Positions 43,362 through 52,902 of a DNA stretch of 64,000 nt are shown piece by piece; position 1 is the first letter of the stretch, and every line of letters begins with the position of its first letter. A program made the position numbers and the translations under genes. Origin of the DNA: Ferrovibrio sp. Its GTDB lineage: Bacteria; Pseudomonadota; Alphaproteobacteria; Ferrovibrionales; Ferrovibrionaceae. Under the pieces are notes generated by a model. The model made no database searches and was not told the origin of the DNA. It saw only the letters and a program-made list of their open reading frames with translations. Location: NCBI RefSeq assembly GCF_019636075.1, contig NZ_JAHBYG010000011.1, positions 1 through 64,000 of the forward strand, given 5' to 3'.

Positions 43362-44615
43362 ATGAAACGCAATCGCCAAGTCCAATTATACCTCGCCATG
43401 ACCCTGATCAGTCTGATCCTAGGCCTGGTGGGCTCGGAAATTATGATTCGTGCCTATATTGCTTTTAAAGATCCCTATGTTTTCACAGTGAAACCTGTAG
43501 ATACGAAGGCCTCTCTGGCTACCTACAGCATATCGCACTGGGAATTCGATAAAGACTTCGGATACGTATATCCGCCAAAACGCAAAATCGACCTGACCAT
43601 GCTCGCGGACGGGCTGGTGCGCGGTTGCGCCGTTCTCGATGTCATCAACAGCGACGGCAATATCGGCCCGGAGCAGCCTGACTATAAAGATGCGGAAATT
43701 AAGATTGCCGTATTCGGCGACTCATGGGCAGCATTCCATGTAAATGGCCGCAATTGGCCGCAAGCTTTGCAAGATGAATTGCAGAAGCGCCTCAACAAGA
43801 AGGTCCGCGTTATAAATTTTGGCCGTGATGGCTATGGCGTCCTACAAATGGTGACGCTGGCCCGTGCGAAGCTGAAGGAATTCAAACCGGATCTGGCACT
43901 AATTACCTTCATTACAGATGACATAGACCGCGACCGATTCTGGCGAACCGCCGTCGTTAAGAATGGCGAAGACCGGGTTCTGACCACGCTTGATCCAGAT
44001 CCAAACCCGCCCCTCAACCGCGCAGCCGACACCTTCTTGCTTCACCCCGGCGCCACATACGACTGGTGTACCCGAACACAGGGCAAGCGCGACCAGGTCG
44101 TCGAAGAAATCGAGGACAAATACGCGCGCTACATCTCAGCTGTCATGGAAGATCGCGCGGAAACCGTAAGCATCTTCACCTTTCGGCATTCATTCCTTTA
44201 CAATCTGATTGTTCATCGCAACGCGGTACACTCCATCTTCCGCAACTACAAAAACCCTCAAAATCCCCGCATCACCGAATTAACATATAACGAGATTCCC
44301 GGGTTTGTAGATGAGATAAAGGATCTGAATAGCATCGGGGTGCCTTGGCAACTGGTGCACTTGGCCTTCTATCCCGAGGTAAAGGATGGAACCGAGTATC
44401 TGCTGACTCCAGCGCGCGAGAAGCTGTTGCAGTCGCTTGAAAGCATTGCAAACCATAAAGCCCTGCAAACGCTCGACTACGTGACTCTCCCCGTCGAAAA
44501 GCCAGAGCGCATGAATGTTACCGAAGTCAATTTCCATCCTTCACTCTGGGGCATGGAGTTCTATGCGCAGGCCGTGAGTAAAATGATCATCGAACAGGGG
44601 TTGATCAAGCCGTGA
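43362..44615 (+). CDS. Membrane-anchored SGNH-hydrolase-like protein, paralogue of 28390-29622
   Basis: 417 residues. One N-terminal membrane segment (LAMTLISLILGLVGSEIM), block I VFGDSWAAFH, then GRDGYGVLQM and FITDDIDRDRFWRTA shared with the paralogue. The late block reads NFHPSLWGMEFY: the His is present but the Asp two before it, seen in the paralogue as DSHPS, is Asn, so the catalytic dyad may be altered. Probable role: O-acyl transfer or removal on the exported glycan. GTGA overlap with the next gene. Confidence 0.78.
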   Translation: MKRNRQVQLYLAMTLISLILGLVGSEIMIRAYIAFKDPYVFTVKPVDTKASLATYSISHWEFDKDFGYVYPPKRKIDLTMLADGLVRGCAVLDVINSDGNIGPEQPDYKDAEIKIAVFGDSWAAFHVNGRNWPQALQDELQKRLNKKVRVINFGRDGYGVLQMVTLARAKLKEFKPDLALITFITDDIDRDRFWRTAVVKNGEDRVLTTLDPDPNPPLNRAADTFLLHPGATYDWCTRTQGKRDQVVEEIEDKYARYISAVMEDRAETVSIFTFRHSFLYNLIVHRNAVHSIFRNYKNPQNPRITELTYNEIPGFVDEIKDLNSIGVPWQLVHLAFYPEVKDGTEYLLTPAREKLLQSLESIANHKALQTLDYVTLPVEKPERMNVTEVNFHPSLWGMEFYAQAVSKMIIEQGLIKP

Positions 44616-45712
44616 GCATCGTTGCGAAGCTAGCGAACAGGTATCGCCTCTGGCGTCAAGCGCGTCATGAATATGCCGCGCTGCTATCTTCCATACCTCG
44701 CGATCGCTTTGCCGCCTTTTTCGACTTCGGTTATCAACATTATGCACTCGGTGACGTGCTAACCACCATGGTCAACCTTGCCTGCCAGGCCGAGGATGCT
44801 AAATGCAACGGAATGGATATCTATATCCATATCCTGCCCTATGCTCCGTCGGCCCCACAGCAAGGGCATATCACACCTGACAATTACCTAACCCATCTCG
44901 ACAATCTTTTTCCTGCCTTCCTGTGCAACCCTCTGCCGGGTGCGCTGCGCTTGCTGCGCGACTATGGCCTGCAAGCGGGATTGGTGCTTGAACAGCTTCA
45001 TGCCAGTGGCGTTTCTGTATGGCCATCGTTAGAGCAGCATCTGCGGCGGCAGATGAACTATCCGATGGGCCACGCGCTGATCAATGGATTCCACAAACAG
45101 CATGGCCGCCTGCCGCAACTCGGGGCGCCGCGCGGCTACGACCGCTGGGCCAAACAGCTGCGTGACACCCTTTTCAAAGACCGTTTCCTGGTTTGCGTCA
45201 ATCCGCGCCAGAGCGGCCTGACCACGACGCCAAGCACTATCTACCGCGATGCCCCGATGGATGAGTGGATTGCCTTTTTCGGCCGCGCAAGACGCACTCA
45301 TCCCGATGTACATTTTGTCATGCTCGGCGCTTATGCAGAGGCAGACCGCCGTCTCTTGGCATTGGAGAATGTGACGATCCTGCGCGCACTAGGTTATGGC
45401 CTGGCGCATGAACTAGCGCTGTTGGCCAATGCAGATATGTTCATGGGCACATCCAGCGGTTTCGCCACCATGGCAACATTCAGCGGCGCACCCTACTTCA
45501 TAACCGGGGTCGAGCCAGTCTTCTCTCACTATGCGGAGATTCCCGTGGGGGCAACGGCCTATCCTTTTGCCAAGCAGCACCAATATCTGCACTGGGCGCG
45601 GGAAGACGCAGCCATGCTGCTGGATTATCTTGGTGTTGTACATGCAGCAAATAGTCCCCTGATGCAGCTTTATCGTAAAAAGGCAGCAGCAGAAGCAGGT
45701 GCAGCGCAATGA
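44612..45712 (+). CDS. GT-B-like glycosyltransferase candidate
   Basis: 366 residues with a GTG start overlapping the previous stop. The C-terminal half has features of a GT-B nucleotide-sugar-binding domain: FLVCVNPRQSG, then FVMLGAYAEADRRLL, and ELALLANADMFMGTSSGFATMATFSGAPYFI, a loop as in GT9-like and O-GlcNAc-like enzymes. The N-terminal half (DFGYQHYALGDVLTTM) is not recognised. The region from the N-V-x-P stretch to the end resembles the N-terminal part of the next gene at low level. Likely adds a sugar during chain assembly; moderate certainty. Confidence 0.62.
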   Translation: MSIVAKLANRYRLWRQARHEYAALLSSIPRDRFAAFFDFGYQHYALGDVLTTMVNLACQAEDAKCNGMDIYIHILPYAPSAPQQGHITPDNYLTHLDNLFPAFLCNPLPGALRLLRDYGLQAGLVLEQLHASGVSVWPSLEQHLRRQMNYPMGHALINGFHKQHGRLPQLGAPRGYDRWAKQLRDTLFKDRFLVCVNPRQSGLTTTPSTIYRDAPMDEWIAFFGRARRTHPDVHFVMLGAYAEADRRLLALENVTILRALGYGLAHELALLANADMFMGTSSGFATMATFSGAPYFITGVEPVFSHYAEIPVGATAYPFAKQHQYLHWAREDAAMLLDYLGVVHAANSPLMQLYRKKAAAEAGAAQ

Positions 45713-47919
45713 GACAACCGCCTGCATATTATTTTTACCGCACCTACCAGGAACTGAAAACTGCAGCATCCTGGGCATTGCGCTTACATGCCTTTTCCTG
45801 GACCGAAACGCCGCCGCAGCGCATCCTCGGTATCCTGGCGCGGTTCGGCTCCCGCAGCACCAAGCCCTGGCGGCAGCGTCTCATGATCAACATGCAGGCG
45901 CGGTTGAAGTTCCGGGAATTACGCTACGCCGATAAGATGAATTTTCAGGCTCGGATCATGGGCCCTGTTGGAGCACGGGAAAAACGGAACTTCCTGCTAT
46001 GGCAATATTGGCTGCGCGCCCACAACCCTGAAATCCCACCTACGCTTGCAATTCATGGCACCCTGCTGGTCGAAGGCGACGGCATGGATACGCAGTTGGA
46101 TGGCTTGCTTTCACTGCTCTGCCTGTCCGGAGGCTTTTGTAACTTCAGCATCCACTGGGATGCATCACAAAAGGACGCACGTGTCTTGAATGGCGCCACG
46201 TTGCGTGAGCGCGGACGCATCACGGCCGATATGGCACCGCCATTCGATCTTCGTGCCGAGCATACCGATTTTGCCCGCACCATTGACCAAAGCCAACCTA
46301 GCCGGCTGCTGCATCAACCTATAGAGGCGCGCCGATTGTTCAACGACCGGGTGAAGACCATCTTTCCCGGACGTATGATCGTGGCGCTTAATCTGCCAAG
46401 CGATCAAGAAGGCTATAGCGATGCTGAATTGTTGCGTTGGCTACCCAGCCTGCAGCAACTGCAGCAACGCATACCCGGCCTTGGCTTTTGCCTGCTCAGC
46501 AATTCGCGGCACCCAGCATCGGATTGGGATGTTTGGTCGAAGAGTCCTGACATATGGCCAGCTCTGCGCCATGGCTGCTCCCAACATGAAATATTCGCCT
46601 TCGCAGAAAAGAGTGATATCTACATCGGTGTGCTGGATGCCCTGGGACTAGCAGCCCTGGCAGCAGGGCGACCCGGGATTTATTTCAACCCGGCGGGCGG
46701 TGATTTCCACGATGCAGCAAGACTGGTCTGGGGCTGGGTCAATCCCGATCCAAGGAATTCCATCGGTCCGATTGAACACATTGTAAAACGTGCGCAGCCC
46801 GATTGGGATCCAGAGCCTTGGCAGATTGATGTCGGTCCGCAGGACTTAATCGCGCCCGCATCTCAAGCTCCTATGGCAACACGCCCCAATGCGGCCTTAC
46901 CTGCGCCCGCCATAGCGGTTCAACCACCGGCCAGCACCACTGCGAAGCCTGAGTTGGTTTTTTATATCGATGTGTTCAGCCATTGCAATTTGCGCTGCCC
47001 ATCCTGCCCGGTAGGCAACTGGACCAAAGGCGAGGCCCTCTCTGAGGGCGGCCTGATGAGCCCCGACCTGTTGCGGCGCCTATTGGAAAAAGCTGTCTCG
47101 GAAGCGACGGTGAAAAGCGTCGGCCTCTATAACTGGACCGAACCGCTGCTGCATCCCAACATCGCGGAGTTGCTGACACTGGTGAAATCCTTCGGCCTGT
47201 TCACCTCGATCAGCACCAACCTGAACAAGTTGGAGCGTGAAGACGCATTGCTGGCCTCCGGAGTGGACTGGATTCGCATTTCGGTTTCCGGATTCACTCA
47301 GGAAATATATGAACGTGGCCACCGCCACGGCAATATCGAGCGGGTTAAAGACAACATGCGTCGTCTTGCCGCCGCACGTGACCGCCAGAATGCCAAAACC
47401 GATATCGAAGTCTTCTACCATCGCTATCTCGATAACGAAGCCGACGAAGCCGCGATGAAGGCTTTTGCCGAAAGTCTCGGGTTCCGCTTCGTAAAGGCCT
47501 GGGCGTATTTCATGCCGGTGGAGAAGATGCTGACTTATCTGCATCCGGACAAACCATTCACCAAGCTGACAGCCGAGGACCAGGCACTGATCGACCGCCT
47601 TGCCCTGGAGCCCAAGCAGGCTGCCGCCATCAGCCGTGAGCATCACCTGAAAGATTGCGATCTCTACAATTACCTGACCATCGACACCACCGGAGAGGTT
47701 TACCTGTGTTGCGCGGTTTCAGCACGTGAGAGCAACCGCATAGGAAATTACCTGGATGTGCCGCTCGCCGAAATACAAGCGCGCCAGCGCAAACATGATC
47801 TTTGCGGCCCCTGCATGGAGGATGGCCTGCAAGTGCTCTATGGTCATGCCGACCCCGCCTTTAATGATCTGGCCGAGAGGGAACGCGAACGCCATAGCCA
47901 GGCAGCCCAGGCGAAATGA
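45709..47919 (+). CDS. Fusion of a GT-B-like domain and a radical SAM/SPASM domain
   Basis: 736 residues. Residues 1-~395 resemble the GT-B-like protein encoded just upstream (MIVALNLPSDQEG, EKSDIYIGVLDALGLAALAAGRPGIYF). A Pro/Ala-rich linker follows (~395-420). Residues ~421-640 are a radical SAM core: C426-x3-C430-x2-C433 in SHCNLRCPSCPVG binds the [4Fe-4S] cluster and SAM. A SPASM-like region follows (CDLYNYLTIDTTGEVYLCC ... CGPCMEDG) for auxiliary clusters. Radical SAM/SPASM enzymes modify peptides, or sugars by epimerisation or dehydrogenation; joined to a glycosyltransferase-like part, a sugar or sugar-lipid substrate is inferred. ATGA overlaps on both sides. Confidence 0.82.
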   Translation: MRQPPAYYFYRTYQELKTAASWALRLHAFSWTETPPQRILGILARFGSRSTKPWRQRLMINMQARLKFRELRYADKMNFQARIMGPVGAREKRNFLLWQYWLRAHNPEIPPTLAIHGTLLVEGDGMDTQLDGLLSLLCLSGGFCNFSIHWDASQKDARVLNGATLRERGRITADMAPPFDLRAEHTDFARTIDQSQPSRLLHQPIEARRLFNDRVKTIFPGRMIVALNLPSDQEGYSDAELLRWLPSLQQLQQRIPGLGFCLLSNSRHPASDWDVWSKSPDIWPALRHGCSQHEIFAFAEKSDIYIGVLDALGLAALAAGRPGIYFNPAGGDFHDAARLVWGWVNPDPRNSIGPIEHIVKRAQPDWDPEPWQIDVGPQDLIAPASQAPMATRPNAALPAPAIAVQPPASTTAKPELVFYIDVFSHCNLRCPSCPVGNWTKGEALSEGGLMSPDLLRRLLEKAVSEATVKSVGLYNWTEPLLHPNIAELLTLVKSFGLFTSISTNLNKLEREDALLASGVDWIRISVSGFTQEIYERGHRHGNIERVKDNMRRLAAARDRQNAKTDIEVFYHRYLDNEADEAAMKAFAESLGFRFVKAWAYFMPVEKMLTYLHPDKPFTKLTAEDQALIDRLALEPKQAAAISREHHLKDCDLYNYLTIDTTGEVYLCCAVSARESNRIGNYLDVPLAEIQARQRKHDLCGPCMEDGLQVLYGHADPAFNDLAERERERHSQAAQAK

Positions 47920-50264
47920 CAATAGAAGCGCGTAGCACAGATTCCGACCAGTCTAGCGCCGTGCCGTCACGCCGCCCGAGCGTCACCATCCTGTTGTCCA
48001 ACTACAATCAAGGGCATTATCTGCGCAGCGCGCTGGATGGTATCGTAGGCCAATTCAGACCGGCGGATGAAATCATCCTGGTCGACGATGGCTCCACCGA
48101 CAATAGCCGCGCCATCATGGCCGAATATGTGAAAGCCCATCCACGTATCCGATTCATGCAGAACGAGAGCAATATCGGCCTGCAAGCGACCATCGAGCGC
48201 GTGCTTCCCTTGATAACCACCACACATATGGTCTGGACCGCGTCAGACGACCGTCTGCTGCCAGATTTCCTGACGGAATCTATGCCGGTTCTGGAGCGGC
48301 ACCCGGAAGCCGGACTTTGTTTTTCTGAAACCGTGGAACTACGCGGCACCGATCCGTCCAATGAGCTAGCCGTGCGTTTTGCCACCACGCCAGGTGTTGC
48401 TCATATCTTTAATCTAGGCGATTTGCCCGAAATGCTCGATCCTGCCGCCGTGGTGGCCAGAATGCAGAGGGCCTATCTGCCGATCGCAGGCAATACCGCG
48501 GTGGTGGATTGCGCGAAGCTACGCGCCATAGGCGGCTTCGTGAACGCATTGGAATGGCACTCCGATCTGGTCGCATACACCATTCTGACCCTTCGTCACG
48601 GCGCTTGCGTGGTTGCTAAGCCGCTGGCCTATATCCGGGCGAATCCACAATCCTATTCCTACACAGGCATGCGCTCTCCAGCGAAATTGCGTGAAGTGCA
48701 GGAGGAAATGCTGAAACTATTCAGCAAACGGGATTTCCGCGATATCCGCCGTGCGCTCCGCCGTGCACCGGCTTTTTTCTCGGTCTGGGGCAAGGGTATC
48801 ATGCCGGTCATGGCCCGCCGTATGGATTGGGATTTGCTGCTGCCCTATGCCACGTGGTGGCTGCGGGAATACAAGCGAGGACACCGCATCGGCTGGGGCG
48901 AAATTATTCGTCGCGCTTATAACTCCACTAAATATCGCCTCACCACGCCGCGTGCTATTCGCGCCCGTCTCAGCGGCGCGGAAATGGAACGCGACGCGGG
49001 CCGCCAGCAGATCGCGCAATTGACGGCCGAGCGAGATGCAGCACGAGCCGAACGAGACGTTGCGCAGACGACTCTCGGGCAACGCACCGCCGAACGCGAT
49101 GGAGCAGCGAATGCCCTTTTGGAGCTAAGAACCGCGCACGAACAAGTGCTGGCCCGCCTTGCCGAGACAGAGCGCAATCTCGAGGTCGCCTACAACACTA
49201 TAGCTGCCGCCGACACCCGTGCTGCCGATCTATCTGGCGCTTTCAAGCGGATTCTGGCGGAGCGCGACGATATCTTCAAGCAACTGCAGAAACTGCTAGC
49301 GCGCCAAAGCAGTCAGGACAAAGTGCCGGACCTGACGGCACGGTTGCAGGAAACTGAACGACAATTAGCTGCCCATCGTGCCGAAGCCGAGGCCCGGCTG
49401 GCTGCAGCTAACGCCCAAGCCGATGCTCAGTTTGCAGCCGCCAAGGCGGAGGCCACAGCGTTGCAAAACCAGATCGCCGCGCAACAAGCTGAATTGGAGC
49501 ACCTGCGCCAGACGGTTGCACGCATCAAGCTTCCACCGATGCTGGTGACGACAATGCCTAAATCCGGCACATACTTCATCAGTGGTTTGTTCGAGGCCGG
49601 GTTGAAAATCGACAGCAGGATCGTCAGCCATCAATATTTTCCCGACGATGTGATCCGCCAACCTGAATTGCGCATTCTCTCCGAAGGCAATTGCATCAGC
49701 CAGGACCATTTCGGCGCAAGCCGGATCAACCTGACTCATATCGCGCGTCACGTTGATCGCATAATGGTGCACCTGCGCGATCCCCGTCAGGCAACTTTGT
49801 CTTACGTACATTACCTGGCCGACCCATCCTTCCGAGCCAACGAGGCGGCAACGTTGAAGTTTGTCTATCCGCCGCTGCCGGCGGATTTCTACTCCCTGCC
49901 CTTCGAGCAACGGCTGGATTGGGGCATCGACCATTGGTTGCCGCTTCTCATCGAATGGGTTGATGGCTGGCTGCGCGCAGAGGCCGAGGCAATGGCCAAT
50001 GGTGGGACACTACGCATAGGCTTCACCCGTTTCGAAGATATGGCAGCGGACCAGGAAGCCTTCATCGGACATGCGCTGGAATTCTTCGGCATTCCCGCCG
50101 AACGCTTCATCAAACCACCACTGAAGGCTGAAGACGTAAAACATTTCCGCCGGGGCGAAGTGGATGAATGGCGCCGCGTCTTCAGCTCCGAACAAGCCGC
50201 ACGGGCCACACGGCTGATCCCGCCAGCCATGGCCGAACGCTTCTCCTGGCCGCTCGGGCAATGA
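47916..50264 (+). CDS. GT2 glycosyltransferase - coiled coil - sulfotransferase fusion
   Basis: 782 residues in three parts. Residues ~20-250: GT2 domain (TILLSNYNQGHYLRSAL, ILVDDGSTDNS, WTASDDRLLP). Residues ~350-535: Ala/Glu/Arg-rich coiled coil with repeated AERDAARAERD patterns. Residues ~540-782: sulfotransferase with PAPS loop TMPKSGTYFISGLFE, 3'-phosphate segment VHLRDPRQATLSYVHY and a late FSSEQAARATRL stretch. One chain could add a sugar and sulfate it, with the coiled coil as a spacer or oligomeriser. It overlaps both neighbours by ATGA, directly upstream of the exporter genes. Confidence 0.85.
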   Translation: MTIEARSTDSDQSSAVPSRRPSVTILLSNYNQGHYLRSALDGIVGQFRPADEIILVDDGSTDNSRAIMAEYVKAHPRIRFMQNESNIGLQATIERVLPLITTTHMVWTASDDRLLPDFLTESMPVLERHPEAGLCFSETVELRGTDPSNELAVRFATTPGVAHIFNLGDLPEMLDPAAVVARMQRAYLPIAGNTAVVDCAKLRAIGGFVNALEWHSDLVAYTILTLRHGACVVAKPLAYIRANPQSYSYTGMRSPAKLREVQEEMLKLFSKRDFRDIRRALRRAPAFFSVWGKGIMPVMARRMDWDLLLPYATWWLREYKRGHRIGWGEIIRRAYNSTKYRLTTPRAIRARLSGAEMERDAGRQQIAQLTAERDAARAERDVAQTTLGQRTAERDGAANALLELRTAHEQVLARLAETERNLEVAYNTIAAADTRAADLSGAFKRILAERDDIFKQLQKLLARQSSQDKVPDLTARLQETERQLAAHRAEAEARLAAANAQADAQFAAAKAEATALQNQIAAQQAELEHLRQTVARIKLPPMLVTTMPKSGTYFISGLFEAGLKIDSRIVSHQYFPDDVIRQPELRILSEGNCISQDHFGASRINLTHIARHVDRIMVHLRDPRQATLSYVHYLADPSFRANEAATLKFVYPPLPADFYSLPFEQRLDWGIDHWLPLLIEWVDGWLRAEAEAMANGGTLRIGFTRFEDMAADQEAFIGHALEFFGIPAERFIKPPLKAEDVKHFRRGEVDEWRRVFSSEQAARATRLIPPAMAERFSWPLGQ

Positions 50265-51052
50265 AGCGCAACCTGCTTTTCATTCTCCGTGACTGGGCCA
50301 GTGGCTTTCTGCACTGGCGTTACTGGTGGAATTTCGCGCTGCTCGATATATCGTTACGCTATCGGCGATCGATCCTAGGGCCGTTCTGGCTCACCATCAG
50401 CTTCCTGATGACGGCAGCCGGCCTTGCCGTGGTCTATTCTGCGCTGTTCAATATGGAAATCAGGCATTACATCCCTTATCTGGTGGCCGGCCTGTCCAGC
50501 TGGGGCTATGTCAATTCACTGATCAACGAGGGTTGCACGGCCCTGACCCGGCAAGCCGGCACAATGCGCGATCAAAATCTCCCGATTATGGCCCATGCCA
50601 TCCGCGCCGTTGTCAGCAACACCGTGATATTCGGGCATAATCTTCTTGTCGTAGCCGCCACGGTGCTGATTGCCGGCACGCCGATCACATGGTCCACTCT
50701 TTTCGCATTGCCGGCACTGGCGCTGCTGGCCTGCAATGGCGTTTGGATCACATTGATTTTCGGTTTGCTCTGCGCCCGCTACCGCGACCTCCCGCCGCTG
50801 GTCTCAGTCATTACCAATTTGCTATTCCTGATCACACCAGTCTTCTGGTTACGCGACATGCTGGGCCCACGCGGCTTTATCGCCGACTTCAACCCACTCT
50901 ACCATTTCGTTGAACTACTGCGCGCCCCCATGCTCGGCAGCATGCCGCCGCTTCACACCATTATCATCATGCTGAGCATCACTGCTTTCGGCTGGCTACT
51001 GACGCTGCTGATTGCTATGCGCCTGCAAACGCGCATCGCGTATTGGGTCTAA
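50261..51052 (+). CDS. ABC-2 polysaccharide export permease (Wzm/KpsM-like)
   Basis: 264 residues from the ATG at 50261 (MKRNLLFILRDW), overlapping the previous stop as ATGA; a longer frame to 50168 runs into the sulfotransferase. An amphipathic N-terminus followed by six membrane segments, LRYRRSILGPFWL at the first and ITPVFWLRDMLGPRG near the fourth/fifth, match Wzm-type permeases. Together with the next gene it would export a finished lipid-linked glycan across the inner membrane. Confidence 0.9.
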   Translation: MKRNLLFILRDWASGFLHWRYWWNFALLDISLRYRRSILGPFWLTISFLMTAAGLAVVYSALFNMEIRHYIPYLVAGLSSWGYVNSLINEGCTALTRQAGTMRDQNLPIMAHAIRAVVSNTVIFGHNLLVVAATVLIAGTPITWSTLFALPALALLACNGVWITLIFGLLCARYRDLPPLVSVITNLLFLITPVFWLRDMLGPRGFIADFNPLYHFVELLRAPMLGSMPPLHTIIIMLSITAFGWLLTLLIAMRLQTRIAYWV

Positions 51053-51054
51053 CA

Positions 51055-52902
51055 ATGGCGCGCATCACCGCACGCGATATCGAAGTGATCTACCCGGTGG
51101 TAACCCAACGAGGCCAATCCCTGCGCCTCAAACTCATGCACTATGGCAGCGGCGGCATCTTGGCCCAGGATGCGCGCGGCATCGTCAATGTACGGGCGCT
51201 GAGTGGGATTGATTTCGATATTCGTGAGGGCGATCGCGTGGGGTTGGTCGGCCGCAATGGTGCCGGCAAGTCAACCCTGCTGCGTGTGCTAGCCGGGATT
51301 TACCATCCCAGCCGAGGCGAATTGAAGATTGAAGGCGAGGTTTCCGCAATTTTAGGCCTTGGCCTCGGCATAGACGAAGAACTCAGTGGCCACGAAACTA
51401 TCGACTACGCCCTGATGATGCGCGGCGTGCCGCGCGACGTCATCCCATCTCTGCATGATGAGATCGCCGCCTTCACCGAACTGGAAGATTACCTGCAACT
51501 GCCGGTCCGCACCTATTCCTCGGGCATGAAGATCCGGTTGGCTTTCGGCGTCGCTACATCCAGGCGTCCCGATATCCTGCTGCTGGACGAAGGCATCGGC
51601 GCAGGAGACGCATTTTTCTTGCAGAAAGCGCGCCGTCGCGCGGAAAGTTTCGTGGACGATGCCAGTATCCTGGTGATCGCTTCGCATTCCGATGATCTAC
51701 TGCTCAAAACCTGCAATAAGGGCTTGCTGCTTGATCGCGGCCAAGTTATCGCCGCTGGCCCGATCAGCGATGTAATTGAAATGTATCGCCAACTTGAATA
51801 CGGCGACAGCAACGAAACAACGGAAGCCAAGCCGGAAACCATTGCCAGTAGCGCCACTGAGGGTGCGGGCGTTGCAGCGGCCTTCGATGGCTCTGTGCTG
51901 TCTCATTGGCATTCCACTGCTGGCGACCCAACCCCTTGGATCGGTCAGCGCTTCGAGGAACCAACGGTAATCCGCACGGTAACTTTGCGACAATGGAGTG
52001 GTCGCCTGGACAACACCGATTGCGTACATCGCATAGCCCTGCAAACCAGTAATGATGACTTTCAGCGCGATATACGCGAGGCAGGAATCCTTGAAGTGCC
52101 GGCTCGTCCGGCTATACACACCATCCGCTTGCCCACAACAAACCGGGCGCGTTGCTGGCGGGTTGCGCCAATGCAGGATGCTGCCATGGACAGGGGCTGG
52201 GGCGTTACCACTCTGCGCTTCCATGTCGAAGAGACAGGCAGAGTCGACAAAATCGCAAAATTGTATTGCGACCACCCAGAGCACAGAACCCTATCTGATT
52301 GTCTGGATGCGATGGAGCATACTAGGGAGGCACTGCCCACCCTAGCCGATGTGAACGAGCGCTCCTGCTTACTGGAACGGACCAAGCTGCATATAATCCG
52401 CCTACGCCGCGGCCATGGAGACGATTTCGCCGCTTTCGATGCATTGGTACGGCAGCATCTGGATTTCTTGCGCCTCAATCTCTCATCGCGCTGGCTGATA
52501 TCTATTCTGGATAGTTATGCAGATGGCGGAAGCGAAGTCGAACGCAGTGCTGCGATACTGGCCTCAGGTTTATTCAACTGGGAAAAACTGGGCCTGACCA
52601 GACGGCATATTGACCTGCAAAGACTGGACGGCGACTATCTCGGACCCGTCGACCTCACGCCTTTCCGCACACCTCTATCCCTCTGGGATGGCATGACCAT
52701 CCTAGGTATACCCGGCGACATGCCGCGCGCCTTCGTGAAACGCCTGCGCCGCGCTCTACGTCCCGCCCCACACTTGGCCGCGATTTTCGAGATACTGCTT
52801 GAGCGGGCGCTAGATAATCCGCAAGGCACCCTCAATGCCATAGGGGGGCGTTACGGGCGTGATTTCAAGGCGGAATTGCGCATAGCCGCCGAGGATAGCT
52901 GA
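51055..52902 (+). CDS. Wzt-like polysaccharide export ATPase with two extra C-terminal domains
   Basis: 615 residues from the ATG at 51055 (MARITARDIEV). ATPase (~1-240): Walker A GRNGAGKST near residue 66, signature YSSGMKIRLAF, Walker B DILLLDEGIGAGD, as in KpsT/Wzt. A ~130-residue region (~275-400) looks like an F5/8 (discoidin) carbohydrate-binding fold (VLSHWHSTAG, FEEPTVIRTVTLRQWSG, RVAPMQ). The last ~210 residues are homologous to the whole next protein (NWEKLGLTRRHID, LWDGMTILGIPGDM). Wzt proteins often read the modified end of the chain through a C-terminal sugar-binding domain, so these regions may gate export by checking a modification. Confidence 0.88.
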   Translation: MARITARDIEVIYPVVTQRGQSLRLKLMHYGSGGILAQDARGIVNVRALSGIDFDIREGDRVGLVGRNGAGKSTLLRVLAGIYHPSRGELKIEGEVSAILGLGLGIDEELSGHETIDYALMMRGVPRDVIPSLHDEIAAFTELEDYLQLPVRTYSSGMKIRLAFGVATSRRPDILLLDEGIGAGDAFFLQKARRRAESFVDDASILVIASHSDDLLLKTCNKGLLLDRGQVIAAGPISDVIEMYRQLEYGDSNETTEAKPETIASSATEGAGVAAAFDGSVLSHWHSTAGDPTPWIGQRFEEPTVIRTVTLRQWSGRLDNTDCVHRIALQTSNDDFQRDIREAGILEVPARPAIHTIRLPTTNRARCWRVAPMQDAAMDRGWGVTTLRFHVEETGRVDKIAKLYCDHPEHRTLSDCLDAMEHTREALPTLADVNERSCLLERTKLHIIRLRRGHGDDFAAFDALVRQHLDFLRLNLSSRWLISILDSYADGGSEVERSAAILASGLFNWEKLGLTRRHIDLQRLDGDYLGPVDLTPFRTPLSLWDGMTILGIPGDMPRAFVKRLRRALRPAPHLAAIFEILLERALDNPQGTLNAIGGRYGRDFKAELRIAAEDS

